This document shows, one piece after another, positions 26,276 to 34,462 of a stretch of 64,000 bases of DNA (within the stretch, counting starts at the first letter, position 1; each line of letters begins with the position of its first letter). The notes beneath the pieces are model-generated. The model was not told the origin of the DNA. It made no database searches and saw only the letters and a program-made list of their open reading frames with translations. Both the position numbers and the translations under genes were made by a program. The stretch is from an uncultured Prevotellaceae bacterium (GTDB lineage: Bacteria > Bacteroidota > Bacteroidia > Bacteroidales > Bacteroidaceae), in assembly GCA_900315105.1 (NCBI GenBank), contig OMXX01000016.1, forward strand, positions 1 to 64,000, in the 5' to 3' direction.

Positions 26276-27811
26276 ATGAGGTATCGAATTGTTGTAATAG
26301 GTCTTTTGTTGCTGACCTCTGTTAGCTCATGTGGAGTGCTATCAAATATAATGGCATATACTGTGACTTTAGATAATAGAATGCCTATTAATCAACAAAT
26401 TATATCAGGTAACAGGATTTATATAGTAAAACAGGATTTTAATCTACACGGGGAGAAGGTGAACATACCTGAAGGTTGCACATTGAAGTTTATAAGTGGC
26501 AGCATTAGAAATGGTACGCTCTCTGGGGCTAAAACTGTTGTAAAAACCGAAACCACCAGACCTATATTCTATGATTTGAAGTTAACGGGAACATTTACTG
26601 CTAAGGAGTTTCCAATCAATGCGTTCATTACGGATAAATTAGATTATTTTTATGGCTTCTTACAGGCTTTTTCTGGGACTGAACTTTACCTTACCGATGA
26701 TTATAGAGTTATGCAATTTCAAGGAGAAATTGACAGAATCTTCCCTGAATATATAAATATTGACGGAAGAGGTCATAAAATATGTCTGTATTCTTTTGGG
26801 GCATACAAAGTAAAGAAATGCAAAATAAGGAATATTACAGTAGAGAGTTGCTATAACATTGAACCGGAAAGCGGATGGAAAAAGGACAAATATAATTTCG
26901 GAATTGTAGGTGGTAAGGAATCTTCTATAGAGTTTAAGAATGTAACCTTTACAAAGGAGTGTGATTTTGCGTACATAAGAGGTTTCAAAAATCTTGATAT
27001 TTCTGACTGTATAGGCGAGGGTAGTTATTTCTTTATATATGAGTGTGACAATATATTATTTTACAATAATAAGATTGCAAATGCACCAGAAGGATTCCAC
27101 TCCATTGGGGGCGGTGATGCATCTAACAAAGTACAGATATTTGACAATCATTTCCTAAATATAAATGGTGGCGGAATTATACTAACGGGAGGTCTTAAAT
27201 ATAATGTCAATATTGTAAATAATGAATTGGTGAATGTCGGAAGCGGTGGTGCAGCTAAGTCTTGCATTAACATTCATCCTGGCGGAACAACGATTGTTAA
27301 GGGGAATATAATCATAGCGAATAAAGGAGCATCAACTCTGGATATTGACGCGGCAAGAATCAATTACTACAGCGATAGGACATCTGTGACCGTGGAAGAT
27401 AATGTGATTGAAAATATAGAAGGGGATACATCAATACATAACATTGCTTTGGTTGGGTTAGGAAAGTTGTACTTCATGAACAACAAAGTCAGAGATCAGC
27501 GAGTCTATTTCTGGGATACCCCATACATGGAGTTTCGTAATAATACAGTCTCATTTACAAAGGGGTTTGATGCAAGTACTGAAATTGGTGTTATGTCGAC
27601 AGGTGAAACGACAGTAAATAAGCCTTATCAACATGTTTTTGAAAATAATTTCTTCGATATACCTGAATCAACAGGGACTGTACATTTCAAATATCGTTCA
27701 AATGAACCGATACGTATAGTTGGTAAGGGTAATAAATATTCAAGTCCAGTGGATTTCGTGGATCAATACAAGATGTTTGAGGCTTCGGGAGATATAAAGA
27801 TATATAAGTGA
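26276..27811 (+). CDS. Right-handed beta-helix lipoprotein
   Basis: A 511-residue protein with a lipoprotein signal peptide: MRYRIVVIGLLLLTSVSSC, with cysteine 19 as the likely lipidated residue. From about residue 150 on it shows the Asn-rich, short-strand repeat pattern of parallel beta-helices (FYNNKIANAPEGFHS, VNIVNNELVNVGSGG, FMNNKVRDQ, FRNNTVSF). Such folds are typical of polysaccharide lyases and hydrolases and of phage-type glycan-binding proteins. No clear catalytic triad is visible. Encoded in the glycan locus, it may process or bind the surface polymer at the outer membrane. This is inference. Confidence 0.75.
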   Translation: MRYRIVVIGLLLLTSVSSCGVLSNIMAYTVTLDNRMPINQQIISGNRIYIVKQDFNLHGEKVNIPEGCTLKFISGSIRNGTLSGAKTVVKTETTRPIFYDLKLTGTFTAKEFPINAFITDKLDYFYGFLQAFSGTELYLTDDYRVMQFQGEIDRIFPEYINIDGRGHKICLYSFGAYKVKKCKIRNITVESCYNIEPESGWKKDKYNFGIVGGKESSIEFKNVTFTKECDFAYIRGFKNLDISDCIGEGSYFFIYECDNILFYNNKIANAPEGFHSIGGGDASNKVQIFDNHFLNINGGGIILTGGLKYNVNIVNNELVNVGSGGAAKSCINIHPGGTTIVKGNIIIANKGASTLDIDAARINYYSDRTSVTVEDNVIENIEGDTSIHNIALVGLGKLYFMNNKVRDQRVYFWDTPYMEFRNNTVSFTKGFDASTEIGVMSTGETTVNKPYQHVFENNFFDIPESTGTVHFKYRSNEPIRIVGKGNKYSSPVDFVDQYKMFEASGDIKIYK

Positions 27812-27818
27812 CAATTGC

Positions 27819-28898
27819 GTGATGAATAATAAATACGAGGTATTTCTTGCGCTTGTGAAAGCGGGATTGTTTCCATTTTCCGATTTACAAAATAGGACAT
27901 GTGACTTTCACGGTGTAGATTGGGCTGCTGTGAATGGTCTGGCGGAAAGCCAGAACGTAACAGGTCTGGCTGCTGCCGGAATTGATCACTTAAAGTCTCA
28001 TGATACTAGTTTCACCATACCCCAGGAGTGGGCTTTGCAGTTTATTGGAAGCACACTTCGAGTAGAGCAGAGAAATCAGGCAATGAACAGTTTTATTGCC
28101 GGTATGATTGAAGAGATGCGAAAAGAGGGCATCTATGCTATATTGGTGAAAGGTCAGGGGATAGCTCAGTGTTATGAGAAACCGCTGTGGAGACCTTCGG
28201 GGGATGTGGATCTCTTGTTAAGTGAAGTGAATTATAAGAAAGCAAAAGAGTTGCTTCTGCCGCTTTCTTCAAGCAACAAGAACGAGGAGAGGTACTCTCA
28301 GCACCTTGGAATGAGTATTGGACTGTGGTATGTTGAGATACATGGTTCACTCCGGACAGGCTTGTCTGCCCGAGTTGATAAGGAAGTAGATGCCGCACAA
28401 GACAGTGTGTTTATTGGCGGAAATGTGAGGTCGTGGGATAATAATGGCACGTTAGTATTCCTGCCTGCACCAACGGAAGATGTATTTCTTGTGTTTACAC
28501 ACTTCATCAAGCACTTCTATAAGGAGGGGATGACGTTGCGGCAGGTGTGCGACTGGTGCAGGCTGCTCTATACCTATAGGGAATCTCTGGACTCTGGAAA
28601 ACTGGAATCGTGGATAAGGAAGAGCGGGTTGATGGGGGAATGGCAATCTTTTGCATCCATGGCAATAGAGTATCTTGGAATGCCAGTGGAAGCGATGCCA
28701 TTCTATGATTCACGGTTCAAGCTTAAGGGTTCACGTTTGGTAGAGTTTATTCTTGGTGGTTATTCAGGGAATAAGGTGAAGGATACTTGGCAGATTGCAA
28801 AGGTTTTCCCGTGGAAGGCACTTAGGTACTCTCCAAGCATATTCCTGAATGTGAATTGGATGAAGATAAAAGAAAGGCTGTTTGGGGGTCAGGGTTGA
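27819..28898 (+). CDS. Uncharacterised nucleotidyltransferase, NTP_transf_5 family
   Basis: A 359-residue member of the NTP_transf_5 family (PF14907), a nucleotidyltransferase-fold group common in Bacteroidales glycan loci. The core motif is ILVKGQGIAQCY followed by WRPSGDVDLLL (the G-D-x-D-x metal site) at about residues 108-131. LVFLPAPTEDVFLVFTHFIKHF follows. Substrate and product are unknown; a role in glycan modification is assumed from gene context. The stop overlaps the start of a fragment of a second family member (28898). A further fragment of the same C-terminus lies at 34263-34418. Confidence 0.85.
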   Translation: MMNNKYEVFLALVKAGLFPFSDLQNRTCDFHGVDWAAVNGLAESQNVTGLAAAGIDHLKSHDTSFTIPQEWALQFIGSTLRVEQRNQAMNSFIAGMIEEMRKEGIYAILVKGQGIAQCYEKPLWRPSGDVDLLLSEVNYKKAKELLLPLSSSNKNEERYSQHLGMSIGLWYVEIHGSLRTGLSARVDKEVDAAQDSVFIGGNVRSWDNNGTLVFLPAPTEDVFLVFTHFIKHFYKEGMTLRQVCDWCRLLYTYRESLDSGKLESWIRKSGLMGEWQSFASMAIEYLGMPVEAMPFYDSRFKLKGSRLVEFILGGYSGNKVKDTWQIAKVFPWKALRYSPSIFLNVNWMKIKERLFGGQG

Positions 28899-29149
28899 TG
28901 ACTTGTAATCCGCGGTTTGATAAGAAGGCTGACCGGATAATGGAGTTTATTATGAAAGCTGGAAATATGGGACACAATAGGGATATGAGTCATTTCAGCA
29001 AATATCCTTATCTCATCAGGAAGTTTGTTTCCATGGGCAGGCGCATTGGAGACTTGATAAATCATGCAAGGGTTTTCCCCCTGGACTCGCTGCGTTTCTT
29101 CCCAAGGATAATGTTTAATGGAATTATATCTGCCGTAAGAGGGGAGTAG
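28898..29149 (+). pseudogene. C-terminal fragment of a second NTP_transf_5 protein
   Basis: An 83-residue frame from ATG 28898, in TGATG contact with the upstream stop. It matches only the C-terminal part of NTP_transf_5 proteins (KADRIMEFIMKAGNMGHNRD...IGDLINHARVFPLDSLRFFP), and the nucleotidyltransferase core is missing. It is not a repeat of the neighbour's own C-terminus, which differs, so it derives from a paralogue whose front was lost, most likely by recombination into the neighbouring gene. It could still be translated by coupling. The same segment occurs once more at 34263-34418. Confidence 0.75.
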
Positions 29150-29245
29150 GCGGAGCAGTGAAGAATGATGAGTTAAAAATTAAAAGTGAATAATGGGAGG
29201 GCTGTTGAGGTAACGATGAAGTGAAGTTGGTGCCAATGATTAAAA

Positions 29246-30538
29246 ATGGAAGTACTATATAAAAGACTTTACGAATTAAGGTGGTCCGTATTCGAATACT
29301 GGATAATTTACTTCATCTCCGTCGTGATGAACTACCTCGGCGAGAGGGAAGTGCTTAGCGGAGAGCAGACATTTTGCCAGGAAATCACGGATTTGGCGAA
29401 CCCGCCGGTGTTCATGCTCGTGGTAATAACACTCATGATGGCGCTGTTCTATACGCTGCTGGCAATTTCGGGATATTATACAAGGAAAAGTGAGCCAGTG
29501 GGGGCTTTCACGGACTTGATGAAGGAATACTCAGATGAGATTGCACACGCAAAAATCACCGGAGGACTGGTATGGGGTGAGGGCAGAACATTATGGAAGG
29601 CTCCAAACATCGTGATAGGCATAGACCCGCAGGACGTACGCGTGGTTGAGTATTCAGACAAAATGTTCACGTTCGCTGACAGTGGGCTACGGGCTGCTTG
29701 TAAACGGTTTGAGGCATCGAAGGGTTTTGAAAAAACATTGGCGTTGGGCAATAATCTGCCCAGGTTTATGTTGACAAAATACAGCTCGAACTTTAATAAG
29801 GAGGAACCGATACTGTCGCTCCAGCTGAGGAAGACGTCGTGGGCTCAATGCCAGTTTGTGTGGCACAACCGTTACCTAAAGAAAGAAAATCGGGAACAAA
29901 GGCTGCGGGAGTGGACCAGGAGCATCGTGGCCGAGCATATAAACAGCGGATTGAAAGTGGCAAACTATCCGAACAGCTTTTGTCTGCATTTGATTATAGA
30001 GACGAAGGATGGTAATGTCTTGATAACGGAGATAAGCAAGGAGAAATCAAACGACTACCCCACAACGAAGGCTGTAAGCATAGGCGAGCAGTTGGAATTG
30101 GCGGATTTCTTGGACCAAAAAGACTTTCAGACAGACTTCGTGACAGAATGGACAAGAAGGGCTGTGTGTGAGGAATTCGGATTGTCGGAGGATCAATACG
30201 AGAAGTATTTTGACCAAAAGTCGTTGCGCGTGTTGGCCTTGGACATGGAGATGGACATATATAACTTTGCATTGGTGTGTGTAATCCGGCTTAGTCAAAG
30301 CTGCGAGCAGTTTAAGCGCCTGGTCAACAGCACCATCGAGCAGAAAGAGATATCGGATATCCGTGAAATGACACCGGATGAAATCCCAACCGTGTTGATT
30401 GGTTATCCCAAGAACAAGAACGAGTATCATCCCTCATCTTATTTGAGACTCCTGTTGTTTTACCTGCATAAGAACGGATACAAGAGAACGTGTAAAGCCT
30501 TTATGAAAGCGAAGAGGAGTAAACGATGTAAGATGTAA
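29246..30538 (+). CDS. Membrane-anchored protein with degenerate Nudix-like domain
   Basis: A 430-residue protein that I do not firmly recognise. Two hydrophobic helices lie near the N-terminus (about residues 15-30, and 53-75: VFMLVVITLMMALFYTLLAI), followed by a large soluble part. At about residues 280-310 the pattern TRRAVCEEFGL resembles the core of the Nudix box (R-E-U-x-E-E-x-G-U) with the first Glu replaced by Ala. A two-helix plus Nudix-like layout is known from predicted sensors or effectors linked to nucleotide-signalling conflict systems. No CD-NTase gene is visible here, so that link is weak. It stands between the glycan genes and the WbuC gene. Confidence 0.55.
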   Translation: MEVLYKRLYELRWSVFEYWIIYFISVVMNYLGEREVLSGEQTFCQEITDLANPPVFMLVVITLMMALFYTLLAISGYYTRKSEPVGAFTDLMKEYSDEIAHAKITGGLVWGEGRTLWKAPNIVIGIDPQDVRVVEYSDKMFTFADSGLRAACKRFEASKGFEKTLALGNNLPRFMLTKYSSNFNKEEPILSLQLRKTSWAQCQFVWHNRYLKKENREQRLREWTRSIVAEHINSGLKVANYPNSFCLHLIIETKDGNVLITEISKEKSNDYPTTKAVSIGEQLELADFLDQKDFQTDFVTEWTRRAVCEEFGLSEDQYEKYFDQKSLRVLALDMEMDIYNFALVCVIRLSQSCEQFKRLVNSTIEQKEISDIREMTPDEIPTVLIGYPKNKNEYHPSSYLRLLLFYLHKNGYKRTCKAFMKAKRSKRCKM

Positions 30539-30557
30539 GAAGTAAGATGTCAGAAGT

Positions 30558-30965
30558 ATGATGAAAATCATAGATAAACAGTTATTAGATGACGTGAGTC
30601 GGCAGGCGCAAAAGTCTGACAGGTTGAGAATGAACTATAACTTCCATCTGTCGCTGGAGGATAAGTGTCACCGCTTCCTGAATGCAGTGGAGCCTGGAAC
30701 GAAGGTTGAGATACATCGGCATCCAACGAAAGATGAGTCGTTTGTGCTACTTCGTGGTAGAGTTCGAGTGAATACATATAATGATGATGGTACAGTGATA
30801 GAGAGCGTAGTGCTCTGCCCAGAGGAAGGACTCTATGGAGTAGATATACCCAAGAATGTGTGGCATAATGTGGAATGCTTGGAGCCTGGAAGCGTATTCT
30901 TTGAATGCAAGGAGGGCCCGTTTGTGCCGCATGAGGTGGAAGGAATACTGACGGTTAAGGGTTAA
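30558..30965 (+). CDS. wbuC: WbuC-family cupin metalloprotein
   Basis: A 135-residue small cupin-fold protein of the WbuC family (TIGR04366), often the last gene of O-antigen or capsule loci. Seen: RMNYNFHLSLEDKCHRFLNAVEPGT, then the metal-site histidines in EIHRHPTKDESFVLLRG (H-x-H with downstream E), and VWHNVECLEPGSVFFECKEGPF. The biochemical role is unknown; association with polysaccharide synthesis is the established context. The last codons run into word repeats (GGTTAAGGGTTAATGG), which form the final Val-Lys-Gly and the spacer. Confidence 0.88.
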   Translation: MMKIIDKQLLDDVSRQAQKSDRLRMNYNFHLSLEDKCHRFLNAVEPGTKVEIHRHPTKDESFVLLRGRVRVNTYNDDGTVIESVVLCPEEGLYGVDIPKNVWHNVECLEPGSVFFECKEGPFVPHEVEGILTVKG

Positions 30966-31080
30966 TGGTTCAAGGTTCATGGTTCGCTTCGACTTGTTGT
31001 CTCATGCTCATTTGCTGACGCAAAAGAATATGGATAAAGGTGAATGAAGTCTGAAGTAAGAACTTCGAACTAAGATGTAA
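30951..31080. repeat. Word repeats GGTTAAGGGTTAATGGTTC and AAGTAAGA(TGT)
   Basis: Directly overlapping the end of the WbuC gene are GGTTAAGGGTTAATGG and GGTTCAAGGTTCATGG words. Further on come GAAGTCTGAAGTAAGAAC and AAGATGTAAGAG words. A similar AAGATGTAAGAAGTAAGATG run fills 30525-30557, before the WbuC gene. Confidence 0.8.
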
Positions 31081-31107
31081 GAGTGGGGCTTTGCAGAACG
31101 CAGATAT

Positions 31108-31926
31108 ATGATTGACGCTGAGGACAGAAAAGGAAATCAGGAAACATTGGAGAGTGTTTCTTTGTTATGTGGAAAGATACTGAAACGACTATCCGGATTC
31201 CTCCTTAAGAATGAAGATAAGCAAAAAGGAGAGGATAGAAGAATCTCTGCAATATTGAACTTGTTGTACAGAATTAATTGCAATATTGTGACGGTCATGA
31301 TGATTTCCGGATGGTCACAAAGACATGATAATACCGTTTTTCTGAAGCTGCCTATGGGTGTGCTTCTGCGCACAGTTCTTACAGATATCATTCATGCCAT
31401 GTTCTTCTCTATAATCTCTGAAGCCGAAGTTAAAAAGGAATTGGAATTGCTTAGAATGGGGTATGCATATTCGTTGTTAGATCGTGATGAGGTTTATAAA
31501 GACAAGGTAAAACATGCTTCTCCAAGTATGGATGATTCTATGCTGAACAGGCTTTACTATGGACAATTGGAAGATAACTACCTGGAATTCTTTGATTATG
31601 ACGAAAAAGAAGGATTCTGTATTCGGAAATTGAACAAGAATGAGAGAAAAGAACGTGGGTTGGAGCGTTTGACAACATCCACAATGGAAGGAAAGTTCTC
31701 AATCATCCAGAATAATCCGGTATTTGCAGAATTATCTAAACGAGTGTATCAGTATTACAAATATTTCTCGCAGTATGAGCATTTCTCGGAGAACGGACAG
31801 GGGGATATCCTTGTTCCATTTGGTGAGGATAATGTTCACTTCCCTTCGGCAATGAAGGTGATTGAAGAATCGACAGTGGCATTGATGAGGAGTTTGAATA
31901 GTCAGTGTGGTATAACTAAAATGTGA
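31108..31926 (+). CDS. Hypothetical helical protein
   Basis: A 272-residue protein of unknown function, predicted mainly helical, with a moderately hydrophobic middle (NIVTVMMISGWSQ..., LLRTVLTDIIHAMFFSII) that may be buried rather than membrane-spanning. The end region YQYYKYFSQYEHFSENGQGDIL resembles domains of unknown function of DUF5677 type in its spacing of aromatic residues and His, but I cannot assign it. There is no partner; the next gene has its own promoter. Its position at the edge of the glycan locus, next to a toxin-antitoxin pair, suggests accessory DNA. Confidence 0.6.
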   Translation: MIDAEDRKGNQETLESVSLLCGKILKRLSGFLLKNEDKQKGEDRRISAILNLLYRINCNIVTVMMISGWSQRHDNTVFLKLPMGVLLRTVLTDIIHAMFFSIISEAEVKKELELLRMGYAYSLLDRDEVYKDKVKHASPSMDDSMLNRLYYGQLEDNYLEFFDYDEKEGFCIRKLNKNERKERGLERLTTSTMEGKFSIIQNNPVFAELSKRVYQYYKYFSQYEHFSENGQGDILVPFGEDNVHFPSAMKVIEESTVALMRSLNSQCGITKM

Positions 31927-32053
31927 AAAAAAGGGAATAATACAGATTTATATAATCATTACTCACATAGTTTCACATATTATGTGACAAACAAATATTT
32001 GATGAAAAAATGCGATTTTTGAGATAAATTGCAGGAAATTCAAAGAAAAGTTG

Positions 32054-32061
32054 TATTTTTG
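32054..32061 (+). promoter_or_regulatory. Likely -7 promoter element (TATTTTTG) of the toxin-antitoxin pair
   Basis: TATTTTTG fits TAnnTTTG and lies 20 bp before the ATG at 32081. An AT-rich spacer with a TTG about 25 bp upstream completes a plausible Bacteroidetes promoter, giving a very short leader. Confidence 0.6.
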
Positions 32062-32080
32062 CATCTGAAAAGTTGGTTAT

Positions 32081-32566
32081 ATGGAAGAACTTAAGCAAAT
32101 AGCATCGTATATCTGTATGCGCTATCAAAAGGAATTTGGTAGAAGCATAGATGAGATGAAACTGCATAAATTATTGTATTTTGTGCAGCGGGAATCTATT
32201 GTGCAGTTGGGTGCTCCTATATTTAAAGAGGAATTTGAGGCATGGCGATATGGACCTGTTCTTGTTCCTGTGCGTCAACTGTTTAGAGATGGTTCGCTTG
32301 ACATTCCTATGTCATCAGAAACTATAGAAAGGTATTCTTCGGTATTTGACAAGGTGTTTTCGCAATATGCAGTTAAGGACTCCTGGAGTCTTAGTTCACT
32401 TACTCATGGCGAATATTCTTGGAGACATGCTCGACAAGGTGTTCCTGATGATGTAAACTGTACAAATAAAATGACTGTGGAAGATATCTTCATTGATGCG
32501 CAAAGGATTAAAACGCGTCGATTGTTGTTGTCTGCCCTAAAATCGTCTGAGGTTTTTTCGAAATGA
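32081..32566 (+). CDS. Panacea/SocA-type antitoxin-like protein (DUF4065)
   Basis: A 161-residue protein of the SocA/Panacea family (PF13274): ELKQIASYICMRYQKEFGR..., KLHKLLYFVQRESIVQLG at about residues 25-42, and FEAWRYGPVLVPVRQLF. Panacea domains act as antitoxins that neutralise many unrelated toxins. The gene overlaps the next by 4 bp (ATGA), the classic arrangement of a toxin-antitoxin operon, and has its own promoter just upstream. It therefore most likely neutralises the protein encoded at 32563. Its position between duplicated glycan genes fits a role in stabilising accessory DNA. Confidence 0.85.
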   Translation: MEELKQIASYICMRYQKEFGRSIDEMKLHKLLYFVQRESIVQLGAPIFKEEFEAWRYGPVLVPVRQLFRDGSLDIPMSSETIERYSSVFDKVFSQYAVKDSWSLSSLTHGEYSWRHARQGVPDDVNCTNKMTVEDIFIDAQRIKTRRLLLSALKSSEVFSK

Positions 32567-33414
32567 GAATTACAGAAGAACAACAGAAGATACTGGAATC
32601 TTTAGTCTGTGAACGTTTATCTCGCAATCCGGCGAATATTCGTGAGATAAATCAGTTCTTTAACTCGAAAAATGATAATTTGGTAGAGAGGCTTCTAAAC
32701 GAGGCCTATTCAGAGGATGAAGAAGACAAGATTGCCTATTATCTTGTGAAAGATAAAGAAGGGCATATTCTGTTCTATTTCTCATTGAAATGCGGGCAGT
32801 TATATGATAAGCATCTTGACTTTGACTTGTTTAAGTTGTTGGGCGAGTTGTATGATGGTCTTCTTAAAATGAAAAGTGAGCCGGACATTTCTCAAGAGGA
32901 CTCAATAGTTATTGATAAGGTACTTGAAGAAATTCGTTCGCGAAAGGGTGTACTAAAAGAAGATCTGAAGAAAATTACGAAGAAGAATCGATCTATAGAT
33001 GACTTCGAAAAGGTCTTTAACGATGATGCGGATAAGGTCGGTGCAACTTTTTCAGGAATAGAAATCGTACAGTTCTGTTCAAACGAGGACAGTCTAGTTT
33101 ATTGGAAAAAATACGGTGTTAATCAGAAATTGGGTGTTGTTGTCTTTTGGCAATTTATTGTACCAATTATTATAAAGATAAAAGAATTGATAGGGTGTGA
33201 ATATCTATTTCTATTTGCTGCAGATGACTCAGAAGATGAGAACTTGGTGAACTACTATAAATCATGGCTAAAATTTGAAAGTTCAAATGAGAGATTTGCG
33301 GCAACGCCTGTTTATGATTTGACCTGTAAATTTCTTTATCAGGAAACTTGTTCTCTAAAAGAGAAACGTGACACTTTCTTTAAGAATTTCAATCCAGACG
33401 AGGATGTTGTATGA
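32563..33414 (+). CDS. Probable toxin partner with GNAT-like C-terminal half
   Basis: A 283-residue protein translationally coupled to the Panacea-type antitoxin. The N-terminal half is helical and charged. The C-terminal half (GVVVFWQFIVPIIIKIKELIGCEYLFLFAADDS...LVNYYKSWLKFE) has the strand-helix-strand order of GNAT acetyltransferases, including the late Y-x-x-x-(L)-K-F element. The usual acetyl-CoA loop (Q/R-x-x-G-x-G/A) is replaced by N-Q-K-L-G-V. GNAT toxins acetylate aminoacyl-tRNA in other systems; for this protein that is inference. Other toxin folds are possible. Confidence 0.6.
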   Translation: MRITEEQQKILESLVCERLSRNPANIREINQFFNSKNDNLVERLLNEAYSEDEEDKIAYYLVKDKEGHILFYFSLKCGQLYDKHLDFDLFKLLGELYDGLLKMKSEPDISQEDSIVIDKVLEEIRSRKGVLKEDLKKITKKNRSIDDFEKVFNDDADKVGATFSGIEIVQFCSNEDSLVYWKKYGVNQKLGVVVFWQFIVPIIIKIKELIGCEYLFLFAADDSEDENLVNYYKSWLKFESSNERFAATPVYDLTCKFLYQETCSLKEKRDTFFKNFNPDEDVV

Positions 33415-33563
33415 TTATAGTTTTAGAATCTGCAAATATCTTCACAGAATAAAAGAAAATAGAATCACTAATATATAATCTTGATCCTTAGGAATATTCC
33501 ATTCTCTCTGCCAGATATGATTGAATAAAAAACATGAGAAGAATTGAACTAAGGTTTACACTT

Positions 33564-34232
33564 ATGATATTAAAATTTGTTTTCGACCGTGTGGTCGCTC
33601 TAATAGGATTACTGTTCCTATGGCCAGTTCTTGTTATTGTAGCTATTCTGGTTAAGGTAAAGATGCCAGGAGGCCCTGCTTTCTTTGTACAGAAACGCGT
33701 GGGGAAAGATGGGAAGTTGTTTGACTGCCATAAGTTTCGTACGATGACCGTGAAGCATAATGGCAGTACTGTGTCTGTGGCGGGGGATAGCCGGATTACG
33801 CCCCTTGGTGCTAAACTCAGGCACTACAAACTGGATGAGTTGCCGGGACTTTGGGACGTGCTCATCGGTAATATGAGCTTCGTTGGTCCCCGTCCTGATG
33901 TGCCCGGGTATGCGGATAAGTTGCAAGGGGATGACAGGGATGTGCTGAAATTGAGGCCAGGAATTACGGGACCTGCTACTTTGAAGTACAGACTTGAAGA
34001 CGAGTATCTCGCGAATGCGAGGACGCTCGTCGCTAACCTTAACGTTAACCTTGACCTTAACTCTATGAGTGATCAGGAGGTGGCGGTATGGTATAACGAT
34101 AACGTGATATACCCCGATAAAGTGCGCCTGAACTGTTATTACTACAGACATTATTCTTTCATCAAGGACATACAGATGATACTCTGCACTGTGCTGGGGA
34201 AGAAGATGGAGTATGCCGGGGAAATAATTTAG
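33564..34232 (+). CDS. Initiating sugar-phosphate transferase (PglC/WcaJ-type PGT), copy 1
   Basis: About 222 residues from ATG 33564; a start at 33534 adds ten atypical residues. A monotopic phosphoglycosyl transferase: hydrophobic re-entrant helix (DRVVALIGLLFLWPVLVIVAILV), GGPAFFVQKRVG, FDCHKFRTM, LDELPGLWDVL with the D-E dyad, and GNMSFVGPRPDVPGY. It attaches the first sugar phosphate to undecaprenyl phosphate. It is nearly identical to the gene at 35424 except near residue 150, where it carries LVANLNVNLDLNS. That stretch is coded by word repeats (CTAACCTTAACGTTAACC) at 34031-34063, an in-frame insertion absent from the other copy. Confidence 0.92.
   Translation: MILKFVFDRVVALIGLLFLWPVLVIVAILVKVKMPGGPAFFVQKRVGKDGKLFDCHKFRTMTVKHNGSTVSVAGDSRITPLGAKLRHYKLDELPGLWDVLIGNMSFVGPRPDVPGYADKLQGDDRDVLKLRPGITGPATLKYRLEDEYLANARTLVANLNVNLDLNSMSDQEVAVWYNDNVIYPDKVRLNCYYYRHYSFIKDIQMILCTVLGKKMEYAGEII
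34031..34063 (+). repeat. Word-repeat insertion inside the sugar transferase gene
   Basis: The sequence is made of TAACCTTAACGTTAACCTTGACC-like words, matching the CTAACC / CCTTAACC families in the spacers of this window. It codes in frame for Ala-Asn-Leu-Asn-Val-Asn-Leu-Asp-Leu. The other copy of the gene has an unrelated, ordinary sequence here. Confidence 0.75.
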
Positions 34233-34262
34233 GGTTCAAGGTTAAGGGTTAATGATTTATGG

Positions 34263-34418
34263 TTGGGGAGGCAGTATGTGGCGAGGAAGGCGTTCTCGAT
34301 GTTCAGGAGAATTGGTGATTTAATCAATCATGCAAGGATATTCCCGTTGGACTCATTGAGGTTCTTTCCAAATATCATGTTCAATGGTGTAAGGAGCGTG
34401 ATGAGAGGGGAAGGGTGA
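34263..34418 (+). pseudogene. Relic of NTP_transf_5 C-terminus
   Basis: One frame from 34263 to the TGA ending at 34418 encodes 51 residues, including RRIGDLINHARIFPLDSL, almost identical to the end of the fragment at 28898-29149. No ATG with family sequence precedes it, and word repeats (GGTTCAAGGTTAAGGG) abut it on the left. It is a decayed piece of a third NTP_transf_5 copy, showing that this part of the locus was duplicated. Confidence 0.8.
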
Positions 34419-34462
34419 AATTATTGAGAGCAGATAGTTTACTTCTTGAACGCAAATTAAAT

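Noticed and set aside
29155..29245. Possible small gene between the NTP_transf_5 fragment and the membrane protein
   Set aside because: The sequence consists of word-repeat-like GAAGAATGATGAG and AATTAAAAGTG stretches without a supported frame.
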